Shown here: one piece after another, positions 35,850 through 44,668 of the stretch | Position numbering within the stretch: position 1 is the first letter of the stretch | Layout: the number at the start of each line of letters is the position of its first letter | Assembly (NCBI GenBank): GCA_030645915.1 | Contig: JAUSNO010000006.1 | Coordinates: 1-64,000, forward strand | DNA length: 64,000 nt | Direction of reading: 5' to 3' | From: Undibacterium sp. | GTDB taxonomy: Bacteria; Pseudomonadota; Gammaproteobacteria; Burkholderiales; Burkholderiaceae_D | The notes under the pieces: generated by a model | Told to the model about the DNA's origin: nothing | Databases searched by the model: none | What the model saw: only the letters and a program-made list of their open reading frames with translations | Translations under genes and position numbers: made by a program

Positions 35850-36563
35850 AAATGCGTTTGTTTCTTTACAAAGTGGATGCAGTTGATCGTGCGAACGCAA
35901 TGAGCGCTTAGCCATCTCTACTCGAACACGCCGGCGTACTCGTAGTTTTACTCGCTTTAACAATGCCCTTGGCGATACGAATAAATTGAATGAATTGAAC
36001 ACCGTAAATCTCGGAAGATCGAAATTAGTCACTGGTGGAAATGCATCATTTTAACCAGTCGTTCTTCCGTTAAAATCTTGTAAGTGATTGATTTATATGG
36101 AAGTCGGTCTAGGATTGTGATTCCTGTTCTCGTGTTAGTTTGACCTGATAATCGAGTTAATTATTATCGGGGGGATTTGGTCGAATCCCCTTGGGGACGC
36201 CAAAATTCATGTAATTCGTTAATTTCAAAAGAAATTTTCAAAAATTACATTGCGAATGTAAAAAAACCGACGTTTTTACGTCGGTTTTTTTTCGCCATTA
36301 ATTTCTGAAAAATAATTTCGATTTAGCCGAGTTCCCACGCTGCCACTTCGTCATTGCGGTTTATTTACACTTGTTGGTGACGGAGGTCGTTGCGATAACT
36401 GTTTGCAAAAGAAGCCGATGCCAGCATCACCTTCTTTTGTGCCGGGCCGGCATGTTGATTTCTCATTCTGAGTTCTGAACTGGGGGAATCTAGGTTGAAA
36501 TGAGGTTGGGCCACATAGCGCCATGTGCGATACTTTAGGATGTTATTTTAATGGTGTCGAGCA
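35850..36563. other. non-coding boundary region with stem-loops
   Basis: 714 bp without a supported gene. At 36170-36212 a GGGGATT-TGGTCG-AATCCCC hairpin is followed by TTGGGGACGCCA, which looks like a worn tRNA T-arm and acceptor end. A strong terminator follows at 36261-36292. The junction between the cassette-like array and the conserved genes probably lies here. Confidence 0.4.
36261..36292 (+). terminator. rho-independent terminator
   Basis: Stem ACCGACGT / ACGTCGGT (36266-36273, 36278-36285) with a TTTT loop and a run of T to 36292; preceded by A-run, so it may work in both directions. It ends transcription from the left before the HD-GYP gene. Confidence 0.85.
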
Positions 36564-37835
36564 ATGAACGCATTTCGAAAACGCACGGCGATTCGTATCG
36601 CTACGGTGAGTGTCTTGCTGGCGTCGCTGGCTAGCCCCGTGGCCTGGTTTGTCGCCCGGGAAAATACTGAAGATAGTATCGTCTCTCTGGCCATCGAAGA
36701 GTCGGGGCGCTTGCTTCATCATTACAGTGCCATCAACCTCGATGGCGCGGACGCTACATTGCACGCGGTGGCGGCGGCAAAAAATATTTCGGGTGGCTTG
36801 TTTGATATCGCTGAAATATACAATAGCAAGGGGCAAAAATTGGCCGAAGCGGTGACCAGCGAAGGGCAGGCAGTGGAGTCTTCTCTGCCCAAGCATGGCG
36901 CCCCCAGCTATACCGTTGAATTTTACGAGAGCTTGAAATTGCCCGGAGATATCTGGGTCTTGCGGGTGTTTGTTCCGCTACGCAATGTTGATCGGCAGGT
37001 GACGGGCACAAGTGAGCCGATCACCGGGTATTTCGAAGGTGTACGCGTCGTTTCAACTTGGCAGCAAGATCAAATCTTCTCCAATTCCCTGATCGTTGCG
37101 CTGATGGTGGGCATGGCGTCGTTGCTGTGTGGTGCGGCGCTTTATCCGGTGGTGGTGCATCTGTCTACCGATAATGAGCGCAAGGCGCAAGAGGTGCTTG
37201 ATTCTCATATCTCAATGATGGAGGCGCTAGGGCGGGCGATTGCAAAGCGTGATTCCGATACCGGGGCGCACAATTATCGTGTTGCCTGGATCGCGGCCAG
37301 TATTGCGGAACGCATGGGTCTCAAGGGCAGCGCAATGCAGGCGCTGATCGCCGGTAGTTTCTTGCACGATGTAGGCAAAATCGGCATCCCCGATGCGATC
37401 TTGCTCAAGCCGGGTAAACTCGATGATGCTGAGTTCATCATCATGCGCACCCATGTCACGCAGGGCGAAGAAATTGTCAACGGCATGGGATGGCTCGATG
37501 GTGCCAATGCCGTCGTCGCCGGACATCATGAAAAATGGAACGGCTCGGGTTATCCGCGTCAGCTCAGTGGTGATGCGATCCCGCTGGCGGCACGCATTTT
37601 TGCCGTGGCAGATGTGTTCGATGCACTCTGCTCCAGGCGCCCGTATAAAGAGCCGATGAGCTTTGAAGCCAGCATGATTATTCTTGAAAAAGATACCGGC
37701 AGCCATTTCGATCCGGCCGTGATGGCGGTGTTCCGGACGATGGCGCGCGCCCTATTTGATCGTCTTGCCGATAGCACCGAGAATGAGGCACGCCAGTTGT
37801 TAGAGGAGCGCGTCAGGCAGCACTTCGACATGTGA
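36564..37835 (+). CDS. membrane HD-GYP domain phosphodiesterase
   Basis: A 423-residue protein. A transmembrane helix near residues 10-30, a periplasmic sensor domain and a second helix near 178-200 precede an HD-GYP output domain: HDVGKIGIPD (His-Asp about 267-268), HVTQGEEIV, GHHEKWNGSGYP (about 320) and VADVFDALCSRRPYK. HD-GYP enzymes hydrolyse the second messenger c-di-GMP, so it would lower c-di-GMP in response to an external signal. Motifs are complete, so activity is likely. Confidence 0.92.
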   Translation: MNAFRKRTAIRIATVSVLLASLASPVAWFVARENTEDSIVSLAIEESGRLLHHYSAINLDGADATLHAVAAAKNISGGLFDIAEIYNSKGQKLAEAVTSEGQAVESSLPKHGAPSYTVEFYESLKLPGDIWVLRVFVPLRNVDRQVTGTSEPITGYFEGVRVVSTWQQDQIFSNSLIVALMVGMASLLCGAALYPVVVHLSTDNERKAQEVLDSHISMMEALGRAIAKRDSDTGAHNYRVAWIAASIAERMGLKGSAMQALIAGSFLHDVGKIGIPDAILLKPGKLDDAEFIIMRTHVTQGEEIVNGMGWLDGANAVVAGHHEKWNGSGYPRQLSGDAIPLAARIFAVADVFDALCSRRPYKEPMSFEASMIILEKDTGSHFDPAVMAVFRTMARALFDRLADSTENEARQLLEERVRQHFDM

Positions 37836-37877
37836 TTTGTATCATGTCGCTGCCGACAGGTTAACAATCTTAAAACA

Positions 37878-37962
37878 GGCACCGCCACCACGCACTGTCC
37901 ATGCGCCTTCCAGGCACGATAGGCTGGAAAGGCGCATGGACAGTGCGTGGTGGCGCGGTGCC
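37878..37962. repeat. long inverted repeat between convergent genes
   Basis: Arms 37878-37913 and 37924-37962 pair over about 35 bases with only small bulges, around a 10-base loop. There is no U-tract. It lies between the convergent HD-GYP and cytochrome b genes, and could end transcription from both sides or be a REP-like element. Confidence 0.8.
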
Positions 37963-37976
37963 AAATTCAGTTTACG

Positions 37977-38597
37977 TCACTTGAACATCAACCACCAGAC
38001 GCTTCCCAAGGCGATCAGCAGCAGCACCGCAATGCTTAACCACGAAGCACTAATCGCCTGGCCGGCGCTGATCCATTTTTTGCCTGTGACCATGGCGCGC
38101 ACCAGGTTTTCTTTCTGAATGAAGCTAGTCAGCAGCACGGCAGCGATGTGTAGCACGACGATGCCCATCAGCAGATTGGCGCCACCTTCATGGATTTCCT
38201 CCAGCCAGTCGCCACCGATTTCTTCATAGCTGGCATAACCGCTTGCCACTGTCGCAATAACGGCGAGCATGATGGTGACAATGGCCAGGGCACCGGCGGG
38301 ATTGTGGCCGACATAGTGCATGGGTTTGCCGCGAACGTAAGACATGACATAGGCCTTGATTGCGGATGGCCCTTGTATGAATTGGCTAAAGCGGGCGTAG
38401 CGCGTGCCGACTATGCCCCAGATCAGGCGGAAGGCGATCAGCAAGCCCATCGAATAACCAAAGCTCACGTGCCAGAGCTTCCAGTATTCGCTTTCAGCGG
38501 TTAGCCATGCCCCCGCGAAACAGATCACGAGTGACCAGTGAAAAACCCGTACCGGCAGATCCCACACCAGTCCGGCTTGTTTATCGGACGTATCCAT
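37977..38597 (-). CDS. cytochrome b561-type membrane protein
   Basis: A 206-residue protein with four or five transmembrane helices and the family's haem-ligand histidines (RVFHWSLV, WKLWHVSFGY, a late VVLHIAAVL). It opens MDTSDKQAGLVWDLPVRVFHW, typical of bacterial b-type cytochromes that pass electrons from quinol to periplasmic cytochromes c. It is the last gene of a three-gene operon with two c-type cytochromes, so it is the probable electron donor. Confidence 0.9.
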   Translation of the reverse strand: MDTSDKQAGLVWDLPVRVFHWSLVICFAGAWLTAESEYWKLWHVSFGYSMGLLIAFRLIWGIVGTRYARFSQFIQGPSAIKAYVMSYVRGKPMHYVGHNPAGALAIVTIMLAVIATVASGYASYEEIGGDWLEEIHEGGANLLMGIVVLHIAAVLLTSFIQKENLVRAMVTGKKWISAGQAISASWLSIAVLLLIALGSVWWLMFK

Positions 38598-38620
38598 TTT
38601 CTACCTTTTTCGTGAAATAA

Positions 38621-39088
38621 TTATTTCGGAATCTTGACGCTGTCGTCATCAAAATCGCCCTTGTTCGCCTGCTGATGACAGGCGATGCAATTTGACTTGC
38701 TTTTGACTGAGGCGCGCAGCCAGACGTCTTTCTTGATTTCGCCATGCTTGCGTGCAAACCAGTCGCTGCCGGTGATGCGATTATCGGGTGGCGCTTCGGC
38801 AAACTTGCGCGAGCTGGCGGCATTAACTTGCAGCCAGGCAGAAATTTCTGCAAGCGATTTGGCATCGATACTGGCGTCTGTGCCGTAGTGTTTGTCGAGA
38901 GAATTCATGACGCCTTGCCAGGACTTGGTGGGAAGCAAACCCGGTGCGTAAGCGGTATGGCAACTGGCGCATTCTGCCGTAAAAGATTTGGGCATGTTGC
39001 CAGGCATGCCGATGCGGTCGGCCAACGCCAGAGTCGAGCCAAGCATCAGGCTTGAAGCGATGAGGAACCGGGAGAGTGAATTTTTCAT
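38621..39088 (-). CDS. periplasmic dihaem cytochrome c
   Basis: A 155-residue exported protein (signal peptide MKNSLSRFLIASSLMLGSTLALA) with two haem-binding motifs, CASCH and CIACH near the C-terminus. It lies 23 bp from the b-type cytochrome gene and 9 bp from the DUF1924 gene, all in one operon. It is the likely carrier between the cytochrome b and the SHP-like protein. Confidence 0.9.
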   Translation of the reverse strand: MKNSLSRFLIASSLMLGSTLALADRIGMPGNMPKSFTAECASCHTAYAPGLLPTKSWQGVMNSLDKHYGTDASIDAKSLAEISAWLQVNAASSRKFAEAPPDNRITGSDWFARKHGEIKKDVWLRASVKSKSNCIACHQQANKGDFDDDSVKIPK

Positions 39089-39097
39089 ACGATGCCT

Positions 39098-39475
39098 CTA
39101 TTTAACTGTGAGTAACCAGGCGATGATGTCGGCCTTCTCTTGCGCATTGCATTCTCTGTCCAGCACATCCTTGCAGTTGCGCTTGAACCATTTTTCCGAT
39201 TTCGCCACATCAGTAAACCGGTTGGCATTGGCGGAAGGTGCCAGCGCTTCAATTTTTTTGCCGGTGACGATGTGCTCAGTGGTTTTGTTTGGTGTGGAGG
39301 TATGGCAACTGGCACAGCTCCACTCCTTGCCATGTTTATTATTGAAGAATTGTTCGCCGCGCTGGACTGAAGATTTGCCGGAAGATGCCTCGTAGGATCT
39401 GAGCATCTCTGCCGGGCTGGCGGCCCAGGCAAGATTGGCGCTCAGCAGCGCAAAGCAGAATAGTGTCTTGTTCAT
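39098..39475 (-). CDS. DUF1924 / SHP-like cytochrome c
   Basis: A 125-residue exported cytochrome (signal MNKTLFCFALLSANLAWA) with one CASCH haem site and later FTDVAKSEKWFKRNCKDVLD, the DUF1924 pattern. Related Sphaeroides haem proteins bind O2 or NO with an Asn ligand released on reduction; the real substrate is not known. First gene of the operon. Its promoter faces the two-component genes across a PmrA-box region. Confidence 0.88.
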   Translation of the reverse strand: MNKTLFCFALLSANLAWAASPAEMLRSYEASSGKSSVQRGEQFFNNKHGKEWSCASCHTSTPNKTTEHIVTGKKIEALAPSANANRFTDVAKSEKWFKRNCKDVLDRECNAQEKADIIAWLLTVK

Positions 39476-39542
39476 GATCTCTCCTTGATATGGCCCAGAC
39501 GACTTGATGCCGATGACCGTGAAGCAAGCATGCGTGGCGAAA

Positions 39543-39559
39543 CTTAAGTGAACCTTATG
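39543..39559. promoter_or_regulatory. PmrA/QseB-type box, operon side
   Basis: CTTAAG-TGAAC-CTTATG: two half-sites 11 bp apart, matching the CTTAAG-N5-CTTAAG direct-repeat site of PmrA/QseB response regulators. It lies 68 bp upstream of the cytochrome operon start. Confidence 0.7.
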
Positions 39560-39683
39560 TTGTCGACATCGGCTTCGTCATCATTTGATAAGGCTCAAAG
39601 AAATATCGGGAAATGCATACCCGTTGCCCGTTAGCCGTTGCACAGGCGAGCAGAGGACAATAGTTGCACATTGCTTGATTTAT

Positions 39684-39700
39684 CTTAAGCATCCCTTAAG
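39684..39700. promoter_or_regulatory. PmrA/QseB-type box, regulator side
   Basis: A perfect CTTAAG-CATCC-CTTAAG direct repeat, 67 bp upstream of the response-regulator start. Together with the 39543 box it suggests the regulator controls both itself and the cytochrome operon. Confidence 0.8.
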
Positions 39701-39766
39701 GCAACACACGCATACTTTATTTCGGTTATTGACCTATTGAGCACGATCACAAAGACAGGGAAAATC

Positions 39767-40444
39767 ATGCGTTTGCTGGTGGCAGAAGATAATGTGTTGC
39801 TGGGGCAGGGGATAGAGGCGGGCCTCAAGCAAGCCGGATTTACCGTTGACCGGGTGCTCGATGGTGCTTCTGCGGCCCTGGCTTTGGATGCGGTCGATTA
39901 CGAATTGCTGGTGCTCGATCTGGGCTTGCCGCGCTTGACGGGACTCGATTTGCTGAAAGGCTTGCGCAATAAGAGGAGCGATAAAGGGCGTGATATTCCG
40001 GTCATTATTCTGACGGCGCGCGACACCGTGCAAGACAGGATTGCCGGCCTCAATGCGGGGGCGGATGATTATCTGGTGAAGCCTTTTGATCTGGCAGAAC
40101 TCATCGCCCGCATCCGCGCACTATTGCGACGTGCACACGGCCGCACCACTGCCATCATCGAGTACCCCAATCTGCAACTTGACCCGGCCACGCTGCAAGT
40201 GCTGCAAGAAGGAAAAATCATACAATTGTCAGCGCGCGAATGCGCCATTCTGGTTGATTTGCTGGAACATAAGGGCACGGCATTATCGCGCTCCCGCCTG
40301 GAAGAAAGCCTGTACGGCTGGAACGAGGAAGTGGAAAGCAATGCTATCGAGGTACACATCCACAATCTGCGCAAAAAATTGGGTGACCAGCTCATCAAAA
40401 CCATACGCGGCGTGGGTTACCTGATCCGTAAGGACGCAACATGA
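39767..40444 (+). CDS. OmpR/QseB-type response regulator
   Basis: Start at 39767 (MRLLVAEDN) is preferred; the longer frame from 39737 adds unconserved residues. 225 residues: receiver domain with phosphorylated Asp in LLVLDLGLPRL (about residue 51) and Lys in DDYLVKPFDLAELI, then a winged-helix domain ending EVHIHNLRKKLG...IRTIRGVGYLI-type (here IKTIRGVGYLI). It binds paired half-sites such as the CTTAAG boxes upstream. It overlaps the sensor gene by 4 bp. Confidence 0.95.
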   Translation: MRLLVAEDNVLLGQGIEAGLKQAGFTVDRVLDGASAALALDAVDYELLVLDLGLPRLTGLDLLKGLRNKRSDKGRDIPVIILTARDTVQDRIAGLNAGADDYLVKPFDLAELIARIRALLRRAHGRTTAIIEYPNLQLDPATLQVLQEGKIIQLSARECAILVDLLEHKGTALSRSRLEESLYGWNEEVESNAIEVHIHNLRKKLGDQLIKTIRGVGYLIRKDAT

Positions 40445-41823
40445 AAAATTTTTCCTTGCGCAAGCGAATTAGCCTGATGGTGATGCTGAGTTTGCTGGTG
40501 GTCTGGAGCATCACGGCGGTCGTTAGTTACCGCGAGTCACGCGAAGAAATTAACGAATTGTTCGATACGCAACTGGAACAGTGTGCCCGCATTATTTTGC
40601 TACTGGATTTAAAGCGGATGCAACGTCTGGTAGACGGTGAAAATAACGGTGAGGGCAGCGTTCAGGTCATCAGGGAGCAAGATAAAGAGCTTGATCATGA
40701 GCAAGACCATGACCAAAAAGTCGCGGCCTTACCGTTTCAGGTATGGGATGCAGATGGCCGCCTGTTATTGCACACCGCCAGTGCGCCGCATGTCTCTTTT
40801 CTGGCGGGGAGTGGCTTTGATACCATCACAGATGAAAATAAAACATGGCGCAGTATGGCGCTGTGGAATCAGCATAAAGGTTTTCAGGTGCGTGTCTTCG
40901 AAGACGCGCGGCAACGCACCCATCTCGCGGGCAGCATCACATGGCGCATGCTGATGCCTCTGCTGATCGCGCTGCCTGGTCTGGTCCTGTTGATCTGGCT
41001 GAGCATAGGCAGAGGATTGCAGCCATTGCAAGCCATGTCAGCGGCGATTGCCGCACGCGGCGCAGATAAGCTCGATCAGATTGAACTAGATAAAGTGCCG
41101 GTTGAGGTGCAGTCGGTTGTGACCTCACTCAATGATCTGCTGCAGAGGTTGTCGCATTCGATGGATCAGGAAAGGCGCTTTACGGCCGATGCCGCACACG
41201 AGTTGCGCACACCTTTGGCCGCGATTCAAGTGCAGGCCGAAGTCGCACTCGCGGCGCAAGACAGGCAGCAACAAGACCAGGCCATGCGCGGCATCATCGA
41301 AGGCATCAAACACACGACGCGCCTGAGTGAACAATTGCTGATGCTGGCAAGGCTAGATCATGTCAAGCCTGAATCGCAGCAAAGCATAGACCTGAGCGAG
41401 CTGGCACGCCGTTGTGCGGCAGTGCATGCCAATAGCGCGCTTGAGAAGGATATCGAGCTCAGCGTCAATGCGATGGATGCAGTCACACTGCGTGGCGATC
41501 CAGTCTTGCTGGAAGTGATGCTGGGCAATCTCATCGACAACGCCATCCGTTACACCCACGCGCAAGGCAATATCGACATCGACATTTCCAAGCAGGGGGC
41601 GCAGATTGTGCTGTCGGTCAAGGATGACGGTCCCGGTTTGTCTGATACCGATAAAGCGCGCGCAGCTGACCGCTTTTATCGCGGTGAAGGTAACGGCAGC
41701 AGCGGCAGCGGGCTCGGTTTATCGATAGTCGAACGCATCGCGCAAGTGCATGGCGCAAAGGTCTTGCTGGAACAAGGTTTGCGCGGTAAAGGGCTTGGTG
41801 TCAGTGTCTTGTTTTTTAAATGA
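40441..41823 (+). CDS. QseC/PmrB-type sensor histidine kinase
   Basis: A 460-residue kinase with a transmembrane helix near residues 12-31, a periplasmic sensor with a run of acidic and His residues (DKELDHEQDHDQK) that might bind metal, a second helix near 180, a HAMP, and a kinase core: AAHELRTPLAAIQ (phosphorylated His), NLIDNAIRYT (N box) and DDGPGLSD/GSGLGLSIV (G boxes). Co-translated with the response regulator. The acidic-His loop points to metal sensing but this is inference. Confidence 0.94.
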   Translation: MKNFSLRKRISLMVMLSLLVVWSITAVVSYRESREEINELFDTQLEQCARIILLLDLKRMQRLVDGENNGEGSVQVIREQDKELDHEQDHDQKVAALPFQVWDADGRLLLHTASAPHVSFLAGSGFDTITDENKTWRSMALWNQHKGFQVRVFEDARQRTHLAGSITWRMLMPLLIALPGLVLLIWLSIGRGLQPLQAMSAAIAARGADKLDQIELDKVPVEVQSVVTSLNDLLQRLSHSMDQERRFTADAAHELRTPLAAIQVQAEVALAAQDRQQQDQAMRGIIEGIKHTTRLSEQLLMLARLDHVKPESQQSIDLSELARRCAAVHANSALEKDIELSVNAMDAVTLRGDPVLLEVMLGNLIDNAIRYTHAQGNIDIDISKQGAQIVLSVKDDGPGLSDTDKARAADRFYRGEGNGSSGSGLGLSIVERIAQVHGAKVLLEQGLRGKGLGVSVLFFK

Positions 41824-41965
41824 AATTGCCGGTGTCTCATTCTGGTGTCTGCATCAAATTTTTCGTGGCAATGTCGTGCTGCCTGGTCCTTAGCCGGGTG
41901 CTATGCGGGTAAAATAATTCACGCACAATTTACCCACTTTTCATTCATTTTTTAGGAATATTTTC

Positions 41966-42448
41966 ATGTCCAGTATCCAGCGACCGTTCAAAATTCTAGG
42001 CATACAACAAATCGCCATCGGCGGCCCATCCAAGGACAGACTCAAGACCCTGTGGGTCGATATGTTTGGCTTGTCTGTTACCGGCAACTTCCGCAGTGAA
42101 AAAGAAAATGTCGATGAAGATATTTTAGCCATGGGCAGTGGCCCGTTCAAGGTAGAAGTCGATCTGATGCAGCCGCTGGATGTCGATAAAAAGCCGCGCG
42201 TCGATGAACCACCACTCAATCATGTAGGCCTATGGGTAGATAATTTGCCAAGCGCAGTAGAGTGGCTGACAGCACAAGGCGTACGCTTCGCGCCAGGTGG
42301 CATACGCAAAGGCGCCGCCGGTTATGACATCACATTTTTGCATCCGAAAGCCAATGAGTTATTCCCGATTGCGGGTGAGGGCGTGTTGATAGAATTGGTG
42401 CAGGCACCGCCAGAAGTGATAGACGGGTTTGCGCAGTTTGGTGGTTGA
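41966..42448 (+). CDS. VOC superfamily protein (methylmalonyl-CoA epimerase-like)
   Basis: A 160-residue protein with two beta-alpha-beta VOC modules: [12 protein letters not shown]...DMFGLSVTG and [11 protein letters not shown]...[11 protein letters not shown], ending [10 protein letters not shown]. The first ligand is Gln rather than His, so metal binding may differ. Its place beside the propionyl-CoA carboxylase/mutase genes would suit a methylmalonyl-CoA epimerase (the step between pccAB and mcm), but the family has many substrates. An epimerase gene is otherwise not seen in the cluster. Confidence 0.75.
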   Translation: MSSIQRPFKILGIQQIAIGGPSKDRLKTLWVDMFGLSVTGNFRSEKENVDEDILAMGSGPFKVEVDLMQPLDVDKKPRVDEPPLNHVGLWVDNLPSAVEWLTAQGVRFAPGGIRKGAAGYDITFLHPKANELFPIAGEGVLIELVQAPPEVIDGFAQFGG

Positions 42449-42470
42449 AGAAATAATTTGAGTTTAAAAA

Positions 42471-42511
42471 ATTAAGGCCATCACGATTATAAAAATCGTG
42501 ATGGCCTTAAT
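42471..42511. terminator. bidirectional terminator
   Basis: An 18-bp perfect stem (ATTAAGGCCATCACGATT and its complement, 42471-42488 and 42494-42511) with a 5-base loop and flanking A/T runs, between the convergent VOC and pccA genes. Confidence 0.85.
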
Positions 42512-42534
42512 TTATGGTGCTCAAAGAAGCCTGT

Positions 42535-44532
42535 TTAAGCCGATTTCAAAAACTCAATAATAGCCTGATCCACAGACAAACTTTCCCCAGGTTTTGCCAG
42601 CAATTTTCCTACCACGCAGTCATGTTCGGCCCTGAGAACGTTTTCCATCTTCATCGCCTCGATCACCGCCAGTTTTTCTCCGGCTTTGACTTCCTGACCT
42701 TCTTGTACTGCGAGTTCAGTCAGTAAGCCTGGCATCGGCGAAAGCAGGAAGCGTGACAGATCCGGCGCTACCTTTTTCAGCATCAGCGCTTGCATCGCGG
42801 CGGCTTTTGCCGTGATGACCATCAGATCAATCTGGGTGCCGAAGTGGTACAGGCGGTACTTCAAACCCACGCGTTCCACTTGCTTGCAAAATGACTGACC
42901 GTTGATCGTGCCCTGATAGATGGGTTGGCCGAATTGCCAATCACTCAGTACCTCGTAGTTTTTACCTTCGTAAGTAATGTGATAGCCGCCAGCGATGGGC
43001 GCGGCCAAGACTGCATGCTCGGCCCCGTTTTCTAGCACCACAAAATTGTTGCTAGGGCGATATTCATGTCCTGGCATTTGTCCGCTGATGCTGGCGTTGC
43101 GTTCCAGATAGCGCCGATGAATAGCTGCACCAACCACGATCATTTTCGACGGATCTTCATGCGGCAATTCGGCGGCGTTGAAACCTTTTGGATAAAACTC
43201 CGCAATCAGGCCGGTGTTGAAGGTGCCCGAGACAAAGCGCGGGTTTTGCATCAGCGCTGCCTGGAAGGCAATGTTGGATGACACACCGCGAATCACGAAA
43301 GCGTTCAGTGCATCTCGCATGCGCGCAATCGCTTCTGCGCGGGTAGGTGCATGCACGATGAGCTTGGCAATCATCGGGTCGTAATACATCGAGATCTCGC
43401 CACCTTCATACACGCCGGTATCCACGCGCACTTGTCCGTCAACTTCAGTCGGCGGTATGTACTTCACCAGACGACCGATCGATGGCAAGAAATTACGCAA
43501 AGGATCTTCGGCATTGATACGGCATTCCATCGCCCAGCCATCAAGCTTGATTTCAGATTGCGTGAACGAAAGCTTTTCACCGTAGGCGACACGGATCATC
43601 TGCTCAACCAGATCCAGACCCGTGATCATTTCTGTCACAGGGTGCTCGACTTGCAGGCGGGTGTTCATTTCGAGGAAGTAGAATGACTTGTCCTTGCCGA
43701 CCACAAACTCGACCGTACCTGCGCTCTGGTATTGCACTGCGCGTGCCAGCGCCACGGCCTGTTCGCCCATGGCTTTGCGTGTGCCTTCGTCGAGAAAGGG
43801 GCTAGGCGCCTCTTCGATGACTTTCTGATGGCGGCGCTGGATAGAACATTCGCGCTCCCACAGATACACCAGGTTGCCGTGCGCATCGCCCAGCACTTGT
43901 ATCTCGATATGGCGCGGCTCTTCGATGAATTTTTCGATGAAGATGCGGTCGTCGCCGAAGCTGTTTTTTGCCTCGTTCTGGCATGATTGAAAACCTTCAC
44001 GCGCTTCCTGGTCGCTATTGGCGACGCGCAGGCCTTTACCGCCACCGCCAGCCGACGCCTTGATCATGACCGGGTAACCGATGCCCGCGGCGATCTTTAC
44101 CGCCTCGTCGACGCTTGCTATCACATCGGTATAGCCGGGGATGGTATTGACCTTGGCGGCCATCGCCAGTTTTTTCGAGGCGATCTTGTCGCCCATGGCT
44201 TCCATCGCATGCGGCTTGGGGCCGATGAAGATGATGCCGGCTTTTTCCAGACGGTCGCAAAATTCCGCGTTCTCGGATAAGAAACCATAGCCTGGATGCA
44301 CCGCTTCGGCACCGGTAGCCTTGCAGGCGGCGATGATCTTGTCCATCACCAGATAGGATTCTTTCGATGGCGCTGGGCCTATGCACACGGCTTCATCGGC
44401 CATTTCCACATGGCGCGCATCGCGGTCAGCTTCCGAATACACGGCCACCGTTTTGATGCCCATCTTGCGGGCGGTTTTGATGACGCGGCAGGCGATTTCT
44501 CCCCTGTTGGCAATAAGTATTTTTTTAAACAT
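42535..44532 (-). CDS. pccA: propionyl/acetyl-CoA carboxylase biotin-carboxylase subunit
   Basis: A 665-residue protein: biotin-carboxylase N-domain starting MFKKILIANRGEIACRVI, ATP-grasp region with GGGGKGLRV and EMNTRLQVEHPVTE, and a C-terminal biotin domain with Lys628 in EAMKMEN. Carboxylates biotin with ATP and bicarbonate; with pccB it converts propionyl-CoA to methylmalonyl-CoA. Length fits the PCC alpha chain. Last gene of the propionate operon. A 16-bp inverted repeat flanks its start codon, and a stray copy of its first codons lies 118 bp upstream. Confidence 0.95.
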   Translation of the reverse strand: MFKKILIANRGEIACRVIKTARKMGIKTVAVYSEADRDARHVEMADEAVCIGPAPSKESYLVMDKIIAACKATGAEAVHPGYGFLSENAEFCDRLEKAGIIFIGPKPHAMEAMGDKIASKKLAMAAKVNTIPGYTDVIASVDEAVKIAAGIGYPVMIKASAGGGGKGLRVANSDQEAREGFQSCQNEAKNSFGDDRIFIEKFIEEPRHIEIQVLGDAHGNLVYLWERECSIQRRHQKVIEEAPSPFLDEGTRKAMGEQAVALARAVQYQSAGTVEFVVGKDKSFYFLEMNTRLQVEHPVTEMITGLDLVEQMIRVAYGEKLSFTQSEIKLDGWAMECRINAEDPLRNFLPSIGRLVKYIPPTEVDGQVRVDTGVYEGGEISMYYDPMIAKLIVHAPTRAEAIARMRDALNAFVIRGVSSNIAFQAALMQNPRFVSGTFNTGLIAEFYPKGFNAAELPHEDPSKMIVVGAAIHRRYLERNASISGQMPGHEYRPSNNFVVLENGAEHAVLAAPIAGGYHITYEGKNYEVLSDWQFGQPIYQGTINGQSFCKQVERVGLKYRLYHFGTQIDLMVITAKAAAMQALMLKKVAPDLSRFLLSPMPGLLTELAVQEGQEVKAGEKLAVIEAMKMENVLRAEHDCVVGKLLAKPGESLSVDQAIIEFLKSA

Positions 44533-44559
44533 TTTGAGTCTCCGGGGAGAAATCGCCTG
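44489..44559. promoter_or_regulatory. inverted repeat flanking the pccA start
   Basis: CAGGCGATTTCTCCCC (44489-44504, inside pccA codons 10-15) and its exact complement GGGGAGAAATCGCCTG (44544-44559, upstream) surround the ribosome site and start codon. A transcript hairpin here would place the start in a 39-base loop and may affect translation. Confidence 0.65.
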
Positions 44560-44616
44560 TGCATGCTACGCATGCGATGCAATGTGGCTTCGCCGCTGCG
44601 CCGCGTTGCGGCTGGT

Positions 44617-44650
44617 CACCACGGTTGGCAATGAGTATTTTCTTGAACAT
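44617..44650 (-). pseudogene. stray copy of the pccA 5' end
   Basis: In the same orientation as pccA, an ATG at 44650 opens MFKKILIANRGD, the first codons of pccA with several synonymous differences (for example TTC for TTT, AAG for AAA). After about 12 codons the match ends and the frame runs into unrelated sequence. A relic of a duplication or recombination between pccB and pccA. Confidence 0.8.
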
Positions 44651-44668
44651 AATATTTTCTCCTGGCGC

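Noticed and set aside
36170-36212. Functional tRNA or tmRNA
   Set aside because: Only a T-arm-like hairpin and a CCA-like end can be seen; no matching acceptor, D-arm or anticodon arm upstream.
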